A DNA stretch of 64,000 bases, taken from Lysinibacillus sphaericus OT4b.31 (GTDB lineage: Bacteria > Bacillota > Bacilli > Bacillales_A > Planococcaceae). Position numbers and translations under genes: made by a program. The notes beneath the pieces are model-generated. The model had not been told where the DNA came from, searched no databases, and saw nothing but the letters and a program-made list of their open reading frames with translations. The stretch is taken from NCBI RefSeq assembly GCF_000392615.1, contig NZ_KB933398.1:1930635-1994634 (forward strand), read 5' to 3'. Every line of letters begins with the position of its first letter. Positions within the stretch are counted from its first letter, which is position 1. Positions 26,545 through 35,395 of the stretch are shown here, piece after piece.

Positions 26545-28086
26545 ATGTATTGGTGTAAAGTAGCGCAAACAGAAGCGGAGTTTGATGCTATTGCGCAGTT
26601 GAATTATGAAACTTTTGTTGAGGAAATTCCCCAACATGAGCCGAATGCAAACCGAAGAAAGATTGATCGTTTTCATCATGAAAATACGTATTTAGTAGTT
26701 TATAAAGAAATAGAGCTAATCGGTATGCTGGCCTTTCGAGATCAACGTCCATTTTCTATTGATGAGAAAATAGGCGAGGTGGAGCAATATTTACCACAAG
26801 ATATTTGTAGTAAGCTATGTGAAATTCGCTTGCTTGCCATAAAAAAGCAGTATCGTACAGGACGAGTTCTTCTGAAATTAACACAAGCTTTGAATGCCTT
26901 TGCCTATGAAAAAGGCTATTCCGCTGCCGTTATTTCCGGTACGACTCGTGAGGAGAAGTTATATAAGCAAATGGGTTTCACACAATTTGCACCAGCAGTT
27001 GGATCGGAGGCTGCAATGTTTTTACCAATGGTATTAACAAGACAACAATTTGAAGCGTCTTTACAGCACAGACTGGCAAAGGCGAGTTATACATTTTATC
27101 CTGGGCCAGTGAAGCAGCAAGGAATGATGTTGTATTCGGAGCTATCCCATCGTTCGCAGACCTTTGAAGCGTTGTATGAGCGCATGACAAACAGGCTGCT
27201 GCAATTATCAGCGGCCAAATTTGTTGCCACATTCGTAGGTACAGGTACGTTGGCAAATGAAGTCATGCTCGGACAATTAAAGGAACAGCAGCTGGGGCGA
27301 GGGCTCATTTTAACGAATGGTGAATTTGGGGAGCGCCTTCGCAAGCAAGCGCAACGCTGGTCATTGGATTTTGATGTCATTGAGCAAGATTGGGGAATGA
27401 AGTTTGAAAAACATCACGTAGAATCTTATTTACAAACAAATGCCTATCAATGGTTAGTCGCTGTGCATGGGGAAACTTCTACAGGAACATGTAATGATTT
27501 AGAGGTACTCATTCAGTTGACAAAGCGTTATGACGTAAAGTTATGCGTAGATTGTATTAGTTCCTTTGGCGCGATGCCGTTTTCGTTAGAACAATGTTAT
27601 CTGGCAACAGCCGTGAGTGGTAAAGCGATTGGGGCCCTTAGTGGATTAGCGTTTGTTTTTTCCGAGGAACTTGCGAAGCCTTCTTCGACTTTACCGGCTT
27701 ATGTAGATTTAGCCAATTATCAGCTAGGCACTGTTCCATTTACATTACCAGCCGTTCTTGTTGGGAATGTCGAATCGGCATTACAAGCTTATCCAGCGCG
27801 TTACGGGCAACTACAGCAACGCTTTGACCGATTGCTGCAGCTACCGTTTATGCACAATCAGTTAGCAACGTCACATTATCCAATGATTATGACGTTGCGT
27901 TGCCCAGGGGCTCTAGCATACTTAACAACTGATTTAAAATTGAATGGCTTGTTTGTTCATGGTGATAGTAAATATTTGCGTCAACGAAATTTAATCCAGC
28001 TTTCGGTTATTCAGCCCGATTATGAGGAAGCGATCGTAAAATTGCATGAAATTTTACGCTTTTATGAGCAAATCGTAGTTGCATAA
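26545..28086 (+). CDS. Fusion: acyl-amino-acid-synthase-like GNAT domain + class V aminotransferase
   Basis: 513 residues in two domains. Residues 1-165 look like the LuxI/FeeM-type GNAT group: NYETFVEEIPQHE, then RKIDRFHHENTYLVVY, then CEIRLLAIKKQYRTGRVLLK and YKQMGFTQFA. Residues 180-513 form a class V PLP aminotransferase: YPGPV, GTGTLANEVMLGQL, HGETSTGTCNDLE, VDCISSFGAMPF and SGKAIGALSGLAF with the PLP lysine. The closest aminotransferases act on alanine/glyoxylate or aminoethylphosphonate. It follows the PlsY paralogue after four bases, so the two form one operon. Acylation of an amino compound made or consumed by the second domain is a reasonable hypothesis; no product can be named. Confidence 0.75.
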   Translation: MYWCKVAQTEAEFDAIAQLNYETFVEEIPQHEPNANRRKIDRFHHENTYLVVYKEIELIGMLAFRDQRPFSIDEKIGEVEQYLPQDICSKLCEIRLLAIKKQYRTGRVLLKLTQALNAFAYEKGYSAAVISGTTREEKLYKQMGFTQFAPAVGSEAAMFLPMVLTRQQFEASLQHRLAKASYTFYPGPVKQQGMMLYSELSHRSQTFEALYERMTNRLLQLSAAKFVATFVGTGTLANEVMLGQLKEQQLGRGLILTNGEFGERLRKQAQRWSLDFDVIEQDWGMKFEKHHVESYLQTNAYQWLVAVHGETSTGTCNDLEVLIQLTKRYDVKLCVDCISSFGAMPFSLEQCYLATAVSGKAIGALSGLAFVFSEELAKPSSTLPAYVDLANYQLGTVPFTLPAVLVGNVESALQAYPARYGQLQQRFDRLLQLPFMHNQLATSHYPMIMTLRCPGALAYLTTDLKLNGLFVHGDSKYLRQRNLIQLSVIQPDYEEAIVKLHEILRFYEQIVVA

Positions 28087-28114
28087 GCTGTCGTAAATGT
28101 TGAATACATTGTAT

Positions 28115-29083
28115 TTAAAGGAAAAATTCCTTTAGGTTTAGTGGTGCTCCTACTGTATTTAGACCGATTAATAATTTTAATCTTGCCTTTTGCCCGTTTA
28201 TCCCTGTTGCAAAAAGTGCACCTAAGTCTTCTAACATCTTGCCGCCACCAACGTAGCCATAGACACCTTCTGCAATGCCGTTAAAGCAACGGGATACGAG
28301 TACGACTGGTATACCGCGTTCTAGTAGACTTTCAATGCCTTTGACAACTGCTGGTGGAACATTGCCTTGACCGAGTCCTTCTAAAACGACACCGTCATAT
28401 TGACAGGCCAGCACAACATCAAGTAAATCAACTTCCATCCCAGCATATACTTTTAGCATGGCTACTCGTTTTGATAACGAATGGACGTCTACATAATGAC
28501 GACGAATGGGGGCATGATGAAACAAAATGCGTGTTTTAGTAATGAGGCCAATCGGTCCATATTGTGGTGATTGGAACGTATTGACTGAACTTGTACTCGT
28601 TTTCGTTGTATTGACTGCAAGGTGTACTTCGTCATTCATGACAACTAACACACCTTTATCACACGCTTCGTCATCCACTGCGACACGTACAGCTTCAACT
28701 AAATTGTAGATTCCATCTGCGCCTATTTCGTTGGACGAACGCATGGCACCTGTTAATACGATAGGGATATGCAAATTCGTCGTTAACTCTAAAAAGTAGG
28801 CCGTTTCTTCTAAGGTATCTGTACCATGTGTAATGACTACGCCATCGATTTGGGCAGCTGAAACTTTTTCCATAATTAAGTTACGTAAACTAAGCATTTC
28901 GTTTGGCGTAATATGTGGTGACGGGAGGTTAAAGGCCTCCATTTCTATAATGGATGCAAGGGCATCGAGCTTATTACTCTCTTTCATAAGCGGATTTTCT
29001 TTGTTTGGCATGACGGCTCCTTCAGCACTCATAGCCATGGAAATTGTCCCGCCAGTATGAATTAGTAAAATTGTTTTTCTCAT
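28115..29083 (-). CDS. ansA: L-asparaginase, type I
   Basis: 322 residues from ATG 29083, with AAGGAG ten bases upstream; earlier in-frame starts lack a site. Both active-site signatures are present: IHTGGTISM at the N-terminus (catalytic Thr) and VVITHGTDTLEETAYFLE near 85. No signal peptide, so cytosolic. Hydrolyses asparagine to aspartate and ammonia. Convergent with the GNAT-aminotransferase gene and divergent from prsW; no aspartase gene is adjacent, unlike the B. subtilis ansAB operon. Confidence 0.93.
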   Translation of the reverse strand: MRKTILLIHTGGTISMAMSAEGAVMPNKENPLMKESNKLDALASIIEMEAFNLPSPHITPNEMLSLRNLIMEKVSAAQIDGVVITHGTDTLEETAYFLELTTNLHIPIVLTGAMRSSNEIGADGIYNLVEAVRVAVDDEACDKGVLVVMNDEVHLAVNTTKTSTSSVNTFQSPQYGPIGLITKTRILFHHAPIRRHYVDVHSLSKRVAMLKVYAGMEVDLLDVVLACQYDGVVLEGLGQGNVPPAVVKGIESLLERGIPVVLVSRCFNGIAEGVYGYVGGGKMLEDLGALFATGINGQKARLKLLIGLNTVGAPLNLKEFFL

Positions 29084-29144
29084 AAAATAAAATCTCCTTT
29101 TTAAAATCTTTTTTGTCATTACATGGTATAATAATTACAGTCTA

Positions 29145-29416
29145 TCTTCACGTAGTAGATGTATTTTGTGGCGAATGCGCAGTGTGCCACAGAACACTGA
29201 AGGAAGATATAGCCTCCGGCAAATGTCACGGATTTTGATAGGAATGAAGGAAGCTAGCCTAAATTCATCGCATCCATGCGAAACGGCCAACTGACCTACA
29301 TTGGTAAAAGCGCCACGAACTGTGGCTTTACCGAAAAGACCGACATCATGTCGTCCTTCACGTAGGTTAGCACAATCCAATAATCCGAACACAATAAGCC
29401 AAGGCAAAATTGATGG
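29145..29416. repeat. Multi-stem repeat element, copy 1
   Basis: The ansA-prsW gap is filled by an element related to one at 60.1 kb and in part to one at 41.3 kb. Recognisable parts: GCCTCCGGCAAATGTCACGG, then an outer stem ACCTAC (29293)/GTAGGT (29361) enclosing GGTAAA-GCCAC/GTGGC-TTTACC and the hairpin CGACATCATGTCG, and a right end AATCCGAACACAATAAGCC with AAGGCAAAATTG. It could fold as a three-way junction. Likely a non-autonomous mobile element; an RNA role is not excluded. Confidence 0.65.
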
Positions 29417-29434
29417 TTGAAAGGGGCCGGCATC

Positions 29435-30109
29435 ATGATCATTCTTTTATCAGCTGCCATTGCTCCCGGTCTAGCGCTTTTCAGTTACTTTTATTTGCGC
29501 AATCAAATGGCAACGGAGCCAAGAAAAACTTTACTTCAAACGTTTTTATATGGTGCATTTTTAACGTTCCCGATTCTGTTTCTACAGTATGTGCTGACAG
29601 AGGAAGGGGTTTTTCGATATGTTTATTTACAAGATGTTCTTTTTTCCAGTGTCGTTGAAGAATTTTTTAAATGGTTCGTTCTATTAATAGCGATTTACAA
29701 TCATGTGGAATTCGATGATCCCTATGATGGCATTTTATATGGTGCAAGTGTGTCTCTTGGTTTTGCGACGATTGAGAATGTTTTATATTTACTATCTTTC
29801 GGCCTTGATACTGCATTTATGCGCGCATTATTACCTGTGTCGAGCCATGCGCTCTTCGGTGTGGTAATGGGTTATTACTATGGACGTGCCAAGTTCTTGA
29901 AGTTTGCAAAAACAAAAGAAATGATTGCTATGGCGCTTTGTGCACCGGTAGTATTACACATTTTATACAATACAATATTATCATTTAAAGGACACTGGGT
30001 ATATTTAATGATACCGTTTATGCTTTTTTTATGGTGGTTTGGCCTACGTAAAGTAAAGCTTGCGCATTATCATCTTGTCCAACATCTGCATATGCATAAA
30101 AAAATATAA
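29435..30109 (+). CDS. prsW: Intramembrane metalloprotease PrsW
   Basis: 224 residues from ATG 29435, with AAAGGGG eight bases upstream. About eight membrane segments. Carries the PrsW motif VVEEFFKWFVLL near residue 70 (EExxK) plus a later His in VLHILYN and SHALFG. In B. subtilis PrsW makes the first cut in the anti-sigma-W factor RsiW, so it links to the SigW-type promoter seen at 12.8 kb. The gene order prsW-sleB-ypeB matches B. subtilis. Confidence 0.92.
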   Translation: MIILLSAAIAPGLALFSYFYLRNQMATEPRKTLLQTFLYGAFLTFPILFLQYVLTEEGVFRYVYLQDVLFSSVVEEFFKWFVLLIAIYNHVEFDDPYDGILYGASVSLGFATIENVLYLLSFGLDTAFMRALLPVSSHALFGVVMGYYYGRAKFLKFAKTKEMIAMALCAPVVLHILYNTILSFKGHWVYLMIPFMLFLWWFGLRKVKLAHYHLVQHLHMHKKI

Positions 30110-30153
30110 AAGCGTAGAAATTGAAATAGATTTCTGCGCTTTTATATTTTTTT
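30107..30153 (+). terminator. Terminator of prsW
   Basis: AAAGCGTAGAAAT/ATTTCTGCGCTTT stem with TGAAATAG in the loop region, followed by TATATTTTTTTT. Confidence 0.85.
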
Positions 30154-30205
30154 TAGTATAAAATACGTGGATTGCTTCAAGCTATTTAAAAAAGGAGTGA
30201 TGATA

Positions 30206-31033
30206 GTGCGTTTATTAAGCATACTTTTTTGCTTGATGTTTGCGGTTAGTATAGTTTCCATTCCGCAAAATGATGCCATTGCGTTTAGCGAACAACAGAT
30301 TACTCGTGGAGCTTACGGAGATGATGTCATTGAATTACAGGCTAGGCTACAATACTTAGGGTTTTACACAAGTAAAATTGATGGCAAGTTCGGCTACAAC
30401 ACATACTGGGCTTTACGTAATTTCCAAGAGAAATATGGATTACCAGTAGATGGTGTAGCCGGTGCAAAGACGAAAAAAGCGTTAGCAGGTCATTCAGATT
30501 ATGATGAAAAATGGGTAAAGGCACAGCTAAAAGCAGGCAATCAATTTACCTATTACGGTGGGAAGCCACTTGATCAGCAAGTGAAAAAAAATAATTCTGG
30601 CGGAGGTAATACAGCAAGTGGTAAAAATAGCGGTAGTAGCAATAATAATGGTACCGATACGCAAATACCTCCAAAATATACGGAACGTGAATTACAGCTT
30701 TTAGCGAATGCAGTGTATGGAGAAGCGAGGGGAGAACCGTATGAAGGACAAGTAGCGGTAGCAGCTGTTATTTTAAACCGACTCGAGAGTCCAGAATTCC
30801 CAAATACAATTTCAGGTATAATTTTCCAACCTTTGGCGTTTACAGCTGTTGCTGATGGTCAGATTTGGCTTGAACCGAATCAACGTGCAAAAGAAGCGGT
30901 TATCGATGCTATGAACGGTTGGGATCCGTCGGAAAATGCGCTTTATTATTTTAATCCGAAAACAGCAACAAGTAAGTGGATTTGGTCACGACCTCAAATA
31001 AAACAGATTGGTGAGCATATTTTCTGTTCATAG
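30206..31033 (+). CDS. sleB: Spore cortex-lytic enzyme SleB
   Basis: 275 residues from GTG 30206, with AAGGAG eight bases upstream; ATG 30200 is too close to it. A signal peptide (about 1-28) is followed by a peptidoglycan-binding domain (ITRGAYGDDVIELQARLQYL and onward, about 33-95), a Gly/Asn/Ser linker, and a catalytic cell-wall hydrolase domain starting ANAVYGEARGEPYEGQ, whose Glu is the catalytic residue. SleB is a lytic transglycosylase specific for muramic-delta-lactam cortex, made in the forespore and used in germination. ypeB follows after 16 bases. Confidence 0.95.
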   Translation: MRLLSILFCLMFAVSIVSIPQNDAIAFSEQQITRGAYGDDVIELQARLQYLGFYTSKIDGKFGYNTYWALRNFQEKYGLPVDGVAGAKTKKALAGHSDYDEKWVKAQLKAGNQFTYYGGKPLDQQVKKNNSGGGNTASGKNSGSSNNNGTDTQIPPKYTERELQLLANAVYGEARGEPYEGQVAVAAVILNRLESPEFPNTISGIIFQPLAFTAVADGQIWLEPNQRAKEAVIDAMNGWDPSENALYYFNPKTATSKWIWSRPQIKQIGEHIFCS

Positions 31034-31049
31034 ATAGGAGGAAAACACA

Positions 31050-32333
31050 ATGAGAACAATGCTCGTTATCTTAACTGCGGCAGTCATTGGCTTAGGTGCG
31101 TACAGCATTAATTTGCACGCTGATAAGCAAAGTCTACAACGTACCGTGCATGCGCAGTACACAGAAAAATTAACCGATGCCTCAGAAAAATTATCGTACT
31201 TACAAAGAGCTGTTTCGCAGTCCTTATTATTTCAGGATGAACAAGCAATCCATAGTGAGTTGGATTCTGTTTGGCGTCTGAGTTCTGAAGTCCGATCATC
31301 CATATCTAATATTCCGATTGGACAAGAGCTTTCGAGCGAGTGGCTTGGTTACTTAGGGAAGCTTGGAGATGAGGCAAGGAAAACGGCCAAAACAGGCGAT
31401 TATGAGGCATGGCGGGAAAAAATGCCGCAAGTCTCTACAAATTTACAAGCACTATCCGATGAATGGACGACTGCCACGGTCGATTATTATAAACAGGATG
31501 GCAAAATGGATGTTTGGTTGAAACAAGTAGACAACAAAAATCCAAATACCTCGTTTGATAATGTGAAAAATACATTAAAGGATTATGGCGAAAAAGACTT
31601 CCCTCTGACATTAAGTGAATCGGATTGGCAGAAAAAAATTGAGCTAAAAGCACTGCAAGATTCAGTGATAACAGAAAAAGAAGCATTAGAAAAAGTGAAA
31701 TATTTATTCCCATTAATTAAAGATGCTACGTTTACAGTAACAAAAAGTAGTGATACTGCTCCGTATCCGTTTTATCATATCCAGTTCCATCAAGGTATTC
31801 GTCTTGGATACGTTGATTTAACCGAAAAAGGTGGGCATTTACTGTCCTACTTAGTCGAGCGACCTGTCGGTGAGGCAAAACTTTCACAAGAAGACGTGAC
31901 GAAAAAAGCTCAAGAGCATTTAAAGAGACTTGGGATGAAAGATGTTGCATTTGTAGAATCCAGAGAAAACCATTTGGCATGGCATGTTACATTTGCCCGT
32001 GTTAACCCAAGTGACAAAGCGTTAATTTATGCGGATGGCGTCCAATTAAAAATTGCAAAAGACACTGGCGAATTACTCGGTGCCAATGCGATGGAATATA
32101 TTCAAGAAGAAAAGATTAAACCGCAAACTGCAAAACCGATTGATTGGAAAACTTTCTTCGATGAAGATGTACAAGTAGAAGAAGTGAAAAATATTTACAC
32201 GGATAATGGTCAATTCGAACAACGTCTTTGTTATGAAGTAATTGCCGTTAGAAATGGCAAGACGCAGGAAACATTCCGAATTGTCATTGATGCTGAAAAT
32301 CATAGTGTTTTAAAAGTCGAATATTTAACGTAA
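31050..32333 (+). CDS. ypeB: Germination protein YpeB
   Basis: 427 residues. N-terminal membrane anchor (about 2-20), a helical middle part, and C-terminal PepSY-type repeats (about 200-427) with pairs such as LGYVDLTEKGGHLLSYLVER. In Bacillus YpeB and SleB are stable in the dormant spore only when both are present, and YpeB restrains SleB until germination. ATG with AGGAGG upstream, 16 bases after sleB in the standard bicistronic operon. Confidence 0.95.
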   Translation: MRTMLVILTAAVIGLGAYSINLHADKQSLQRTVHAQYTEKLTDASEKLSYLQRAVSQSLLFQDEQAIHSELDSVWRLSSEVRSSISNIPIGQELSSEWLGYLGKLGDEARKTAKTGDYEAWREKMPQVSTNLQALSDEWTTATVDYYKQDGKMDVWLKQVDNKNPNTSFDNVKNTLKDYGEKDFPLTLSESDWQKKIELKALQDSVITEKEALEKVKYLFPLIKDATFTVTKSSDTAPYPFYHIQFHQGIRLGYVDLTEKGGHLLSYLVERPVGEAKLSQEDVTKKAQEHLKRLGMKDVAFVESRENHLAWHVTFARVNPSDKALIYADGVQLKIAKDTGELLGANAMEYIQEEKIKPQTAKPIDWKTFFDEDVQVEEVKNIYTDNGQFEQRLCYEVIAVRNGKTQETFRIVIDAENHSVLKVEYLT

Positions 32334-32419
32334 AGTCAAGAAAATGCTTCCAGTTCATATAGCAAAAATTTGCATCTCATGCGATAATGAATATATATTT
32401 TATGTTCAGGGAGATGCTC

Positions 32420-33079
32420 ATGGAAATAAAAATTGGTACGCAATTACAACTTGAACCTACGTACACAGAGCACGTAGAAAAATTCCGCTGTAAAGTCGTA
32501 GAACAAAAAGACAATATTATTTATATCGATTATCCAACGAATGTAGTGACAAAGAAAACTGCTTTTTTGATAGATGGTTCAGAATTTAGAGCAACTTTCC
32601 GTACGGAAGACAAACATTCCTTTGCTTTTAATACAGAAGTGATTGGGCGAAAAGCTGGCAATATACCCATGATTATGCTGCACTGCCCAAAAGCTGATGA
32701 GTTCATTAAAATTCAACGTCGTGAATATGTACGTGTAGAGACACCTGTTGATGTAGCAGTTCAATTTAAGGATTACAAATATCAACTGGTAACATCGGAT
32801 ATAAGCGCAGGTGGTTTAGCACTTATCTTAAAAGGAGAACTAGCCTTTAAAGACGATGATGAAGTACAGTTAACCATTGTACTACCATTTGCCAATGGGG
32901 AAGTTAACTATGTAACGACAGACGCTCTGGTTGTTCGTATCTTCGAAAAAGATGAATTGAAGTTTGCAACGATTCAGCTAACGGATACGGATGACGTCGA
33001 TCAACAACATATTGTCCGTTTTTGCTTTGAACGACAGCTAGTGAATCGACGGAAAGAATTGAATCCATTTGAAGTGTAA
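32420..33079 (+). CDS. ypfA: PilZ-domain c-di-GMP receptor YpfA (MotI)
   Basis: 219 residues from ATG 32420, with AGGGAG six bases upstream. The N-terminal YcgR-like domain covers about 1-95. The PilZ domain follows with RREYVRVETPV (RxxxR) and SDISAGGLALIL (DxSxxG), the two halves of the c-di-GMP site. B. subtilis MotI binds c-di-GMP and acts as a clutch on the flagellar stator MotA. Location between ypeB and cmk matches B. subtilis. Confidence 0.9.
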   Translation: MEIKIGTQLQLEPTYTEHVEKFRCKVVEQKDNIIYIDYPTNVVTKKTAFLIDGSEFRATFRTEDKHSFAFNTEVIGRKAGNIPMIMLHCPKADEFIKIQRREYVRVETPVDVAVQFKDYKYQLVTSDISAGGLALILKGELAFKDDDEVQLTIVLPFANGEVNYVTTDALVVRIFEKDELKFATIQLTDTDDVDQQHIVRFCFERQLVNRRKELNPFEV

Positions 33080-33088
33080 ATTTTCATG

Positions 33089-33119
33089 AAAGCCCTCTTC
33101 TCAAAGAGGGCTTTTTTTG
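33089..33119 (+). terminator. Terminator of ypfA
   Basis: AAGCCCTCTT/AAGAGGGCTT perfect 10-bp stem, CTCA loop, seven T. Confidence 0.95.
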
Positions 33120-33163
33120 GTTATTATGATACAATATGGTGGATAGAAAGTAGGGAAGCACAG

Positions 33164-33838
33164 ATGAAAAAAAACATTCAAATTGCGATTGATGGACCCG
33201 CAGGCGCTGGCAAAAGTACAATCGCGAAAATTGTTGCAGAATCACTAGGGTTCACATATATCGATACGGGTGCAATGTATCGTGCAGTTACGTATAAAGC
33301 GATGCAACAAAACATACATTTAGATGATGAAGCAAAATTAGCAGAAATGTTAGCAGTTAGCACCATTGATTTAAAGCCTTCTCCGCAAGGACAACTTGTC
33401 TATTTAGATGGGGAGAACGTGTCAGCAGAAATTCGTTCTAACGAGGTAACATCATCTGTTTCGCAGGTTGCTGCACATGCCAAGGTACGTGAACTGTTAG
33501 TGGCGCAACAACAAAAACTTGCAGCAAATGGTGGCGTTGTAATGGATGGACGCGATATTGCTACTCATGTGTTAAAGACAGCTGAACTAAAAATCTTTAT
33601 GTCTGCAACTGTAGAGGAGCGAGCAAGACGCCGTTTTATAGACAATGAGAAACGGGGTATTGAGTCCTCCATCGATAAGCTGCAGGAGGAAATCGCTTTG
33701 CGCGATAAAATGGACAGTGAACGTGAAGCGTCACCACTTATTCAAGCTGAGGATGCAATATTTTTAGACACGACAGAGCTATCAATTGATGCCGCGGCGC
33801 AAGCCATTTTAAAATTAGCACAAGAAAAAATGGCATAA
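33164..33838 (+). CDS. cmk: Cytidylate kinase
   Basis: 224 residues from ATG 33164, with AGGGA seven bases upstream; a longer frame from 33086 would run through the terminator. P-loop IAIDGPAGAGKSTIAK at the N-terminus, the CMP-binding YIDTGAMYRAVTYK, and VMDGRDIATHVL are diagnostic. Phosphorylates CMP and dCMP using ATP. Next to the S1-domain gene ypfD as in most Firmicutes. Confidence 0.96.
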   Translation: MKKNIQIAIDGPAGAGKSTIAKIVAESLGFTYIDTGAMYRAVTYKAMQQNIHLDDEAKLAEMLAVSTIDLKPSPQGQLVYLDGENVSAEIRSNEVTSSVSQVAAHAKVRELLVAQQQKLAANGGVVMDGRDIATHVLKTAELKIFMSATVEERARRRFIDNEKRGIESSIDKLQEEIALRDKMDSEREASPLIQAEDAIFLDTTELSIDAAAQAILKLAQEKMA

Positions 33839-33940
33839 AGCCTAAAATTTCAGACATTTTTTGAATTTAAAGGATTTATTTTTGTCTTTGTCATCAATAT
33901 CGAATAAAATAGTAAGGGAAGATGCGAAGGAGGGTTACAT

Positions 33941-35077
33941 ATGTCTGAAGAAATGAACTATGCAGAACAAACGTTTAACGAAGGTGATATCGTCAAAGGT
34001 ATTGCAGAGCAAGTTGATGAAAAAGCAGTAACTGTTTCAATTCCAGGTGCACCGTTTGACGGGATCGTACCAATTAGTGAATTATCGAGCTTACACATTG
34101 AAAGAGCGTCTGACGCTATCTCTATTGGGGATGAGTTAGAGTTGATGATTACAAAAGTTGAAGATGAAAACTATGTATTATCAAAACGTAAAGTCGATGC
34201 CTTAAAAGCGTGGGACACACTTGAACAACAATTTGCTTCAGGGGAAATATTTGAAGCGGAAGTAAAAGATATTGTTAAAGGTGGTCTTGTCGTAGATTTA
34301 GGAGTACGTGGCTTCGTTCCGGCATCCCTTGTAGAAGATTATTTTGTTGATGATTTTGAGAGCTATAAAGGTCAAACTTTAAGTTTTAAAATTGTTGAGC
34401 TAGATAAAGAAAAAAATCGTTTAATTTTATCTCACCGTGCAGTAGTAGAATCTGAAAAAGCTTCTCAAAAGAAACAAGTCATTAACCAAATTAAAGCTGG
34501 TGATGTGTTAGACGGTAAAGTTCAACGCATTGCTTCATTTGGTGCATTCATCGACCTGGGTGGTATTGATGGGCTTGTGCATATTTCACAAGTATCGCAT
34601 GAGCATGTGAGTGATGTGAGCGAAGTTTTATCGGAAGGACAAGGCGTACGGGTTAAGGTTCTTTCTGTAGACCCAAAAAATGAGCGTATATCGTTATCCA
34701 TTAAAGATACGCTTCCTGGACCTTGGTCAGATATCGAAGAACGTGCTGCAAAAGGCACAGTATTTGATGGCAGAGTAAAACGCCTCACTTCATTTGGTGC
34801 ATTTGTGGAAGTTTTACCAGGCGTAGAGGGCTTAGTGCATATTTCGCAAATTGCCCATAAGCATATTAACACGCCGCATGAAGCATTAAAAGAAGGACAA
34901 GAGGTACAGGTAAAAGTACTTGACGTGAATGCAGATGAAGGTCGTCTTGCACTAAGCATCAAGGACTTACTGGAAAACCCACAGGCTGAAGAAGTAATCG
35001 ACTATGAATTACCCGAAGAAAACACAGGGTTCTCTTTCGGTGATGTCATTGGCGATCAACTAAAAAACTTTAAATAA
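33941..35077 (+). CDS. ypfD: S1-domain RNA-binding protein YpfD (ribosomal S1-like)
   Basis: 378 residues containing four S1/OB repeats starting near 14, 100, 185 and 270. The last two have the classic GxVxxxxxFGAFVxL pattern (VQRIASFGAFIDLGGIDGLV and VKRLTSFGAFVEVLPGVEGL). Firmicute YpfD is the counterpart of the shorter S1 protein and is not essential in B. subtilis; it is thought to bind mRNA or ribosomes. ATG with GGAGGG upstream. Ended by a strong terminator. Confidence 0.93.
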   Translation: MSEEMNYAEQTFNEGDIVKGIAEQVDEKAVTVSIPGAPFDGIVPISELSSLHIERASDAISIGDELELMITKVEDENYVLSKRKVDALKAWDTLEQQFASGEIFEAEVKDIVKGGLVVDLGVRGFVPASLVEDYFVDDFESYKGQTLSFKIVELDKEKNRLILSHRAVVESEKASQKKQVINQIKAGDVLDGKVQRIASFGAFIDLGGIDGLVHISQVSHEHVSDVSEVLSEGQGVRVKVLSVDPKNERISLSIKDTLPGPWSDIEERAAKGTVFDGRVKRLTSFGAFVEVLPGVEGLVHISQIAHKHINTPHEALKEGQEVQVKVLDVNADEGRLALSIKDLLENPQAEEVIDYELPEENTGFSFGDVIGDQLKNFK

Positions 35078-35087
35078 CTAATAGCAG

Positions 35088-35119
35088 CGAGGATACGTTA
35101 TGTATCCTCGTTTTTTTTA
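35088..35119 (+). terminator. Terminator of ypfD
   Basis: CGAGGATAC/GTATCCTCG perfect stem, GTTAT loop, eight T. Confidence 0.95.
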
Positions 35120-35129
35120 TAGAAAAGTT

Positions 35130-35234
35130 GGAATGACGGATAAAATAGAGGAAGTGACGGATACATATGCTGAAGTGACGGATAGAACGGCTGAACTGAC
35201 GGATAAAACCGCAAAACTGACGGATAGAGCCGAC
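35130..35234 (+). repeat. Five tandem 21-bp units sharing TGACGGATA
   Basis: Units at 35130, 35151, 35172, 35193 and 35214, for example GAAGTGACGGATAGAACGGC. Exact 21-base period, 11 bases after the ypfD terminator and 160 bases before der. A short open frame through the array would encode EVTDRTA-like heptads, but it starts inside the terminator and is probably an artefact of the repeat. Confidence 0.9.
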
Positions 35235-35395
35235 ACAACACAGATAAGAATCAAAAATCAAAAATATTGCAGTAAAAAATGCCTAACTAATAGGTAGAAC
35301 AGTAAAAAGCGGTCCCTTTGATGGATATGATATGATATAATGGCATTTTTCGTGTATAATAGCGAAAGACAAGAAGTTGGAAGGATGAAGTACAG

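Noticed and set aside
35100..35297. A 65-codon frame with EVTDKTA-like heptads over the 21-bp array
   Set aside because: It starts inside the ypfD terminator with no ribosome site; a 21-bp repeat always gives 7-residue periodicity, and the other two arrays lack a matching frame with a start.
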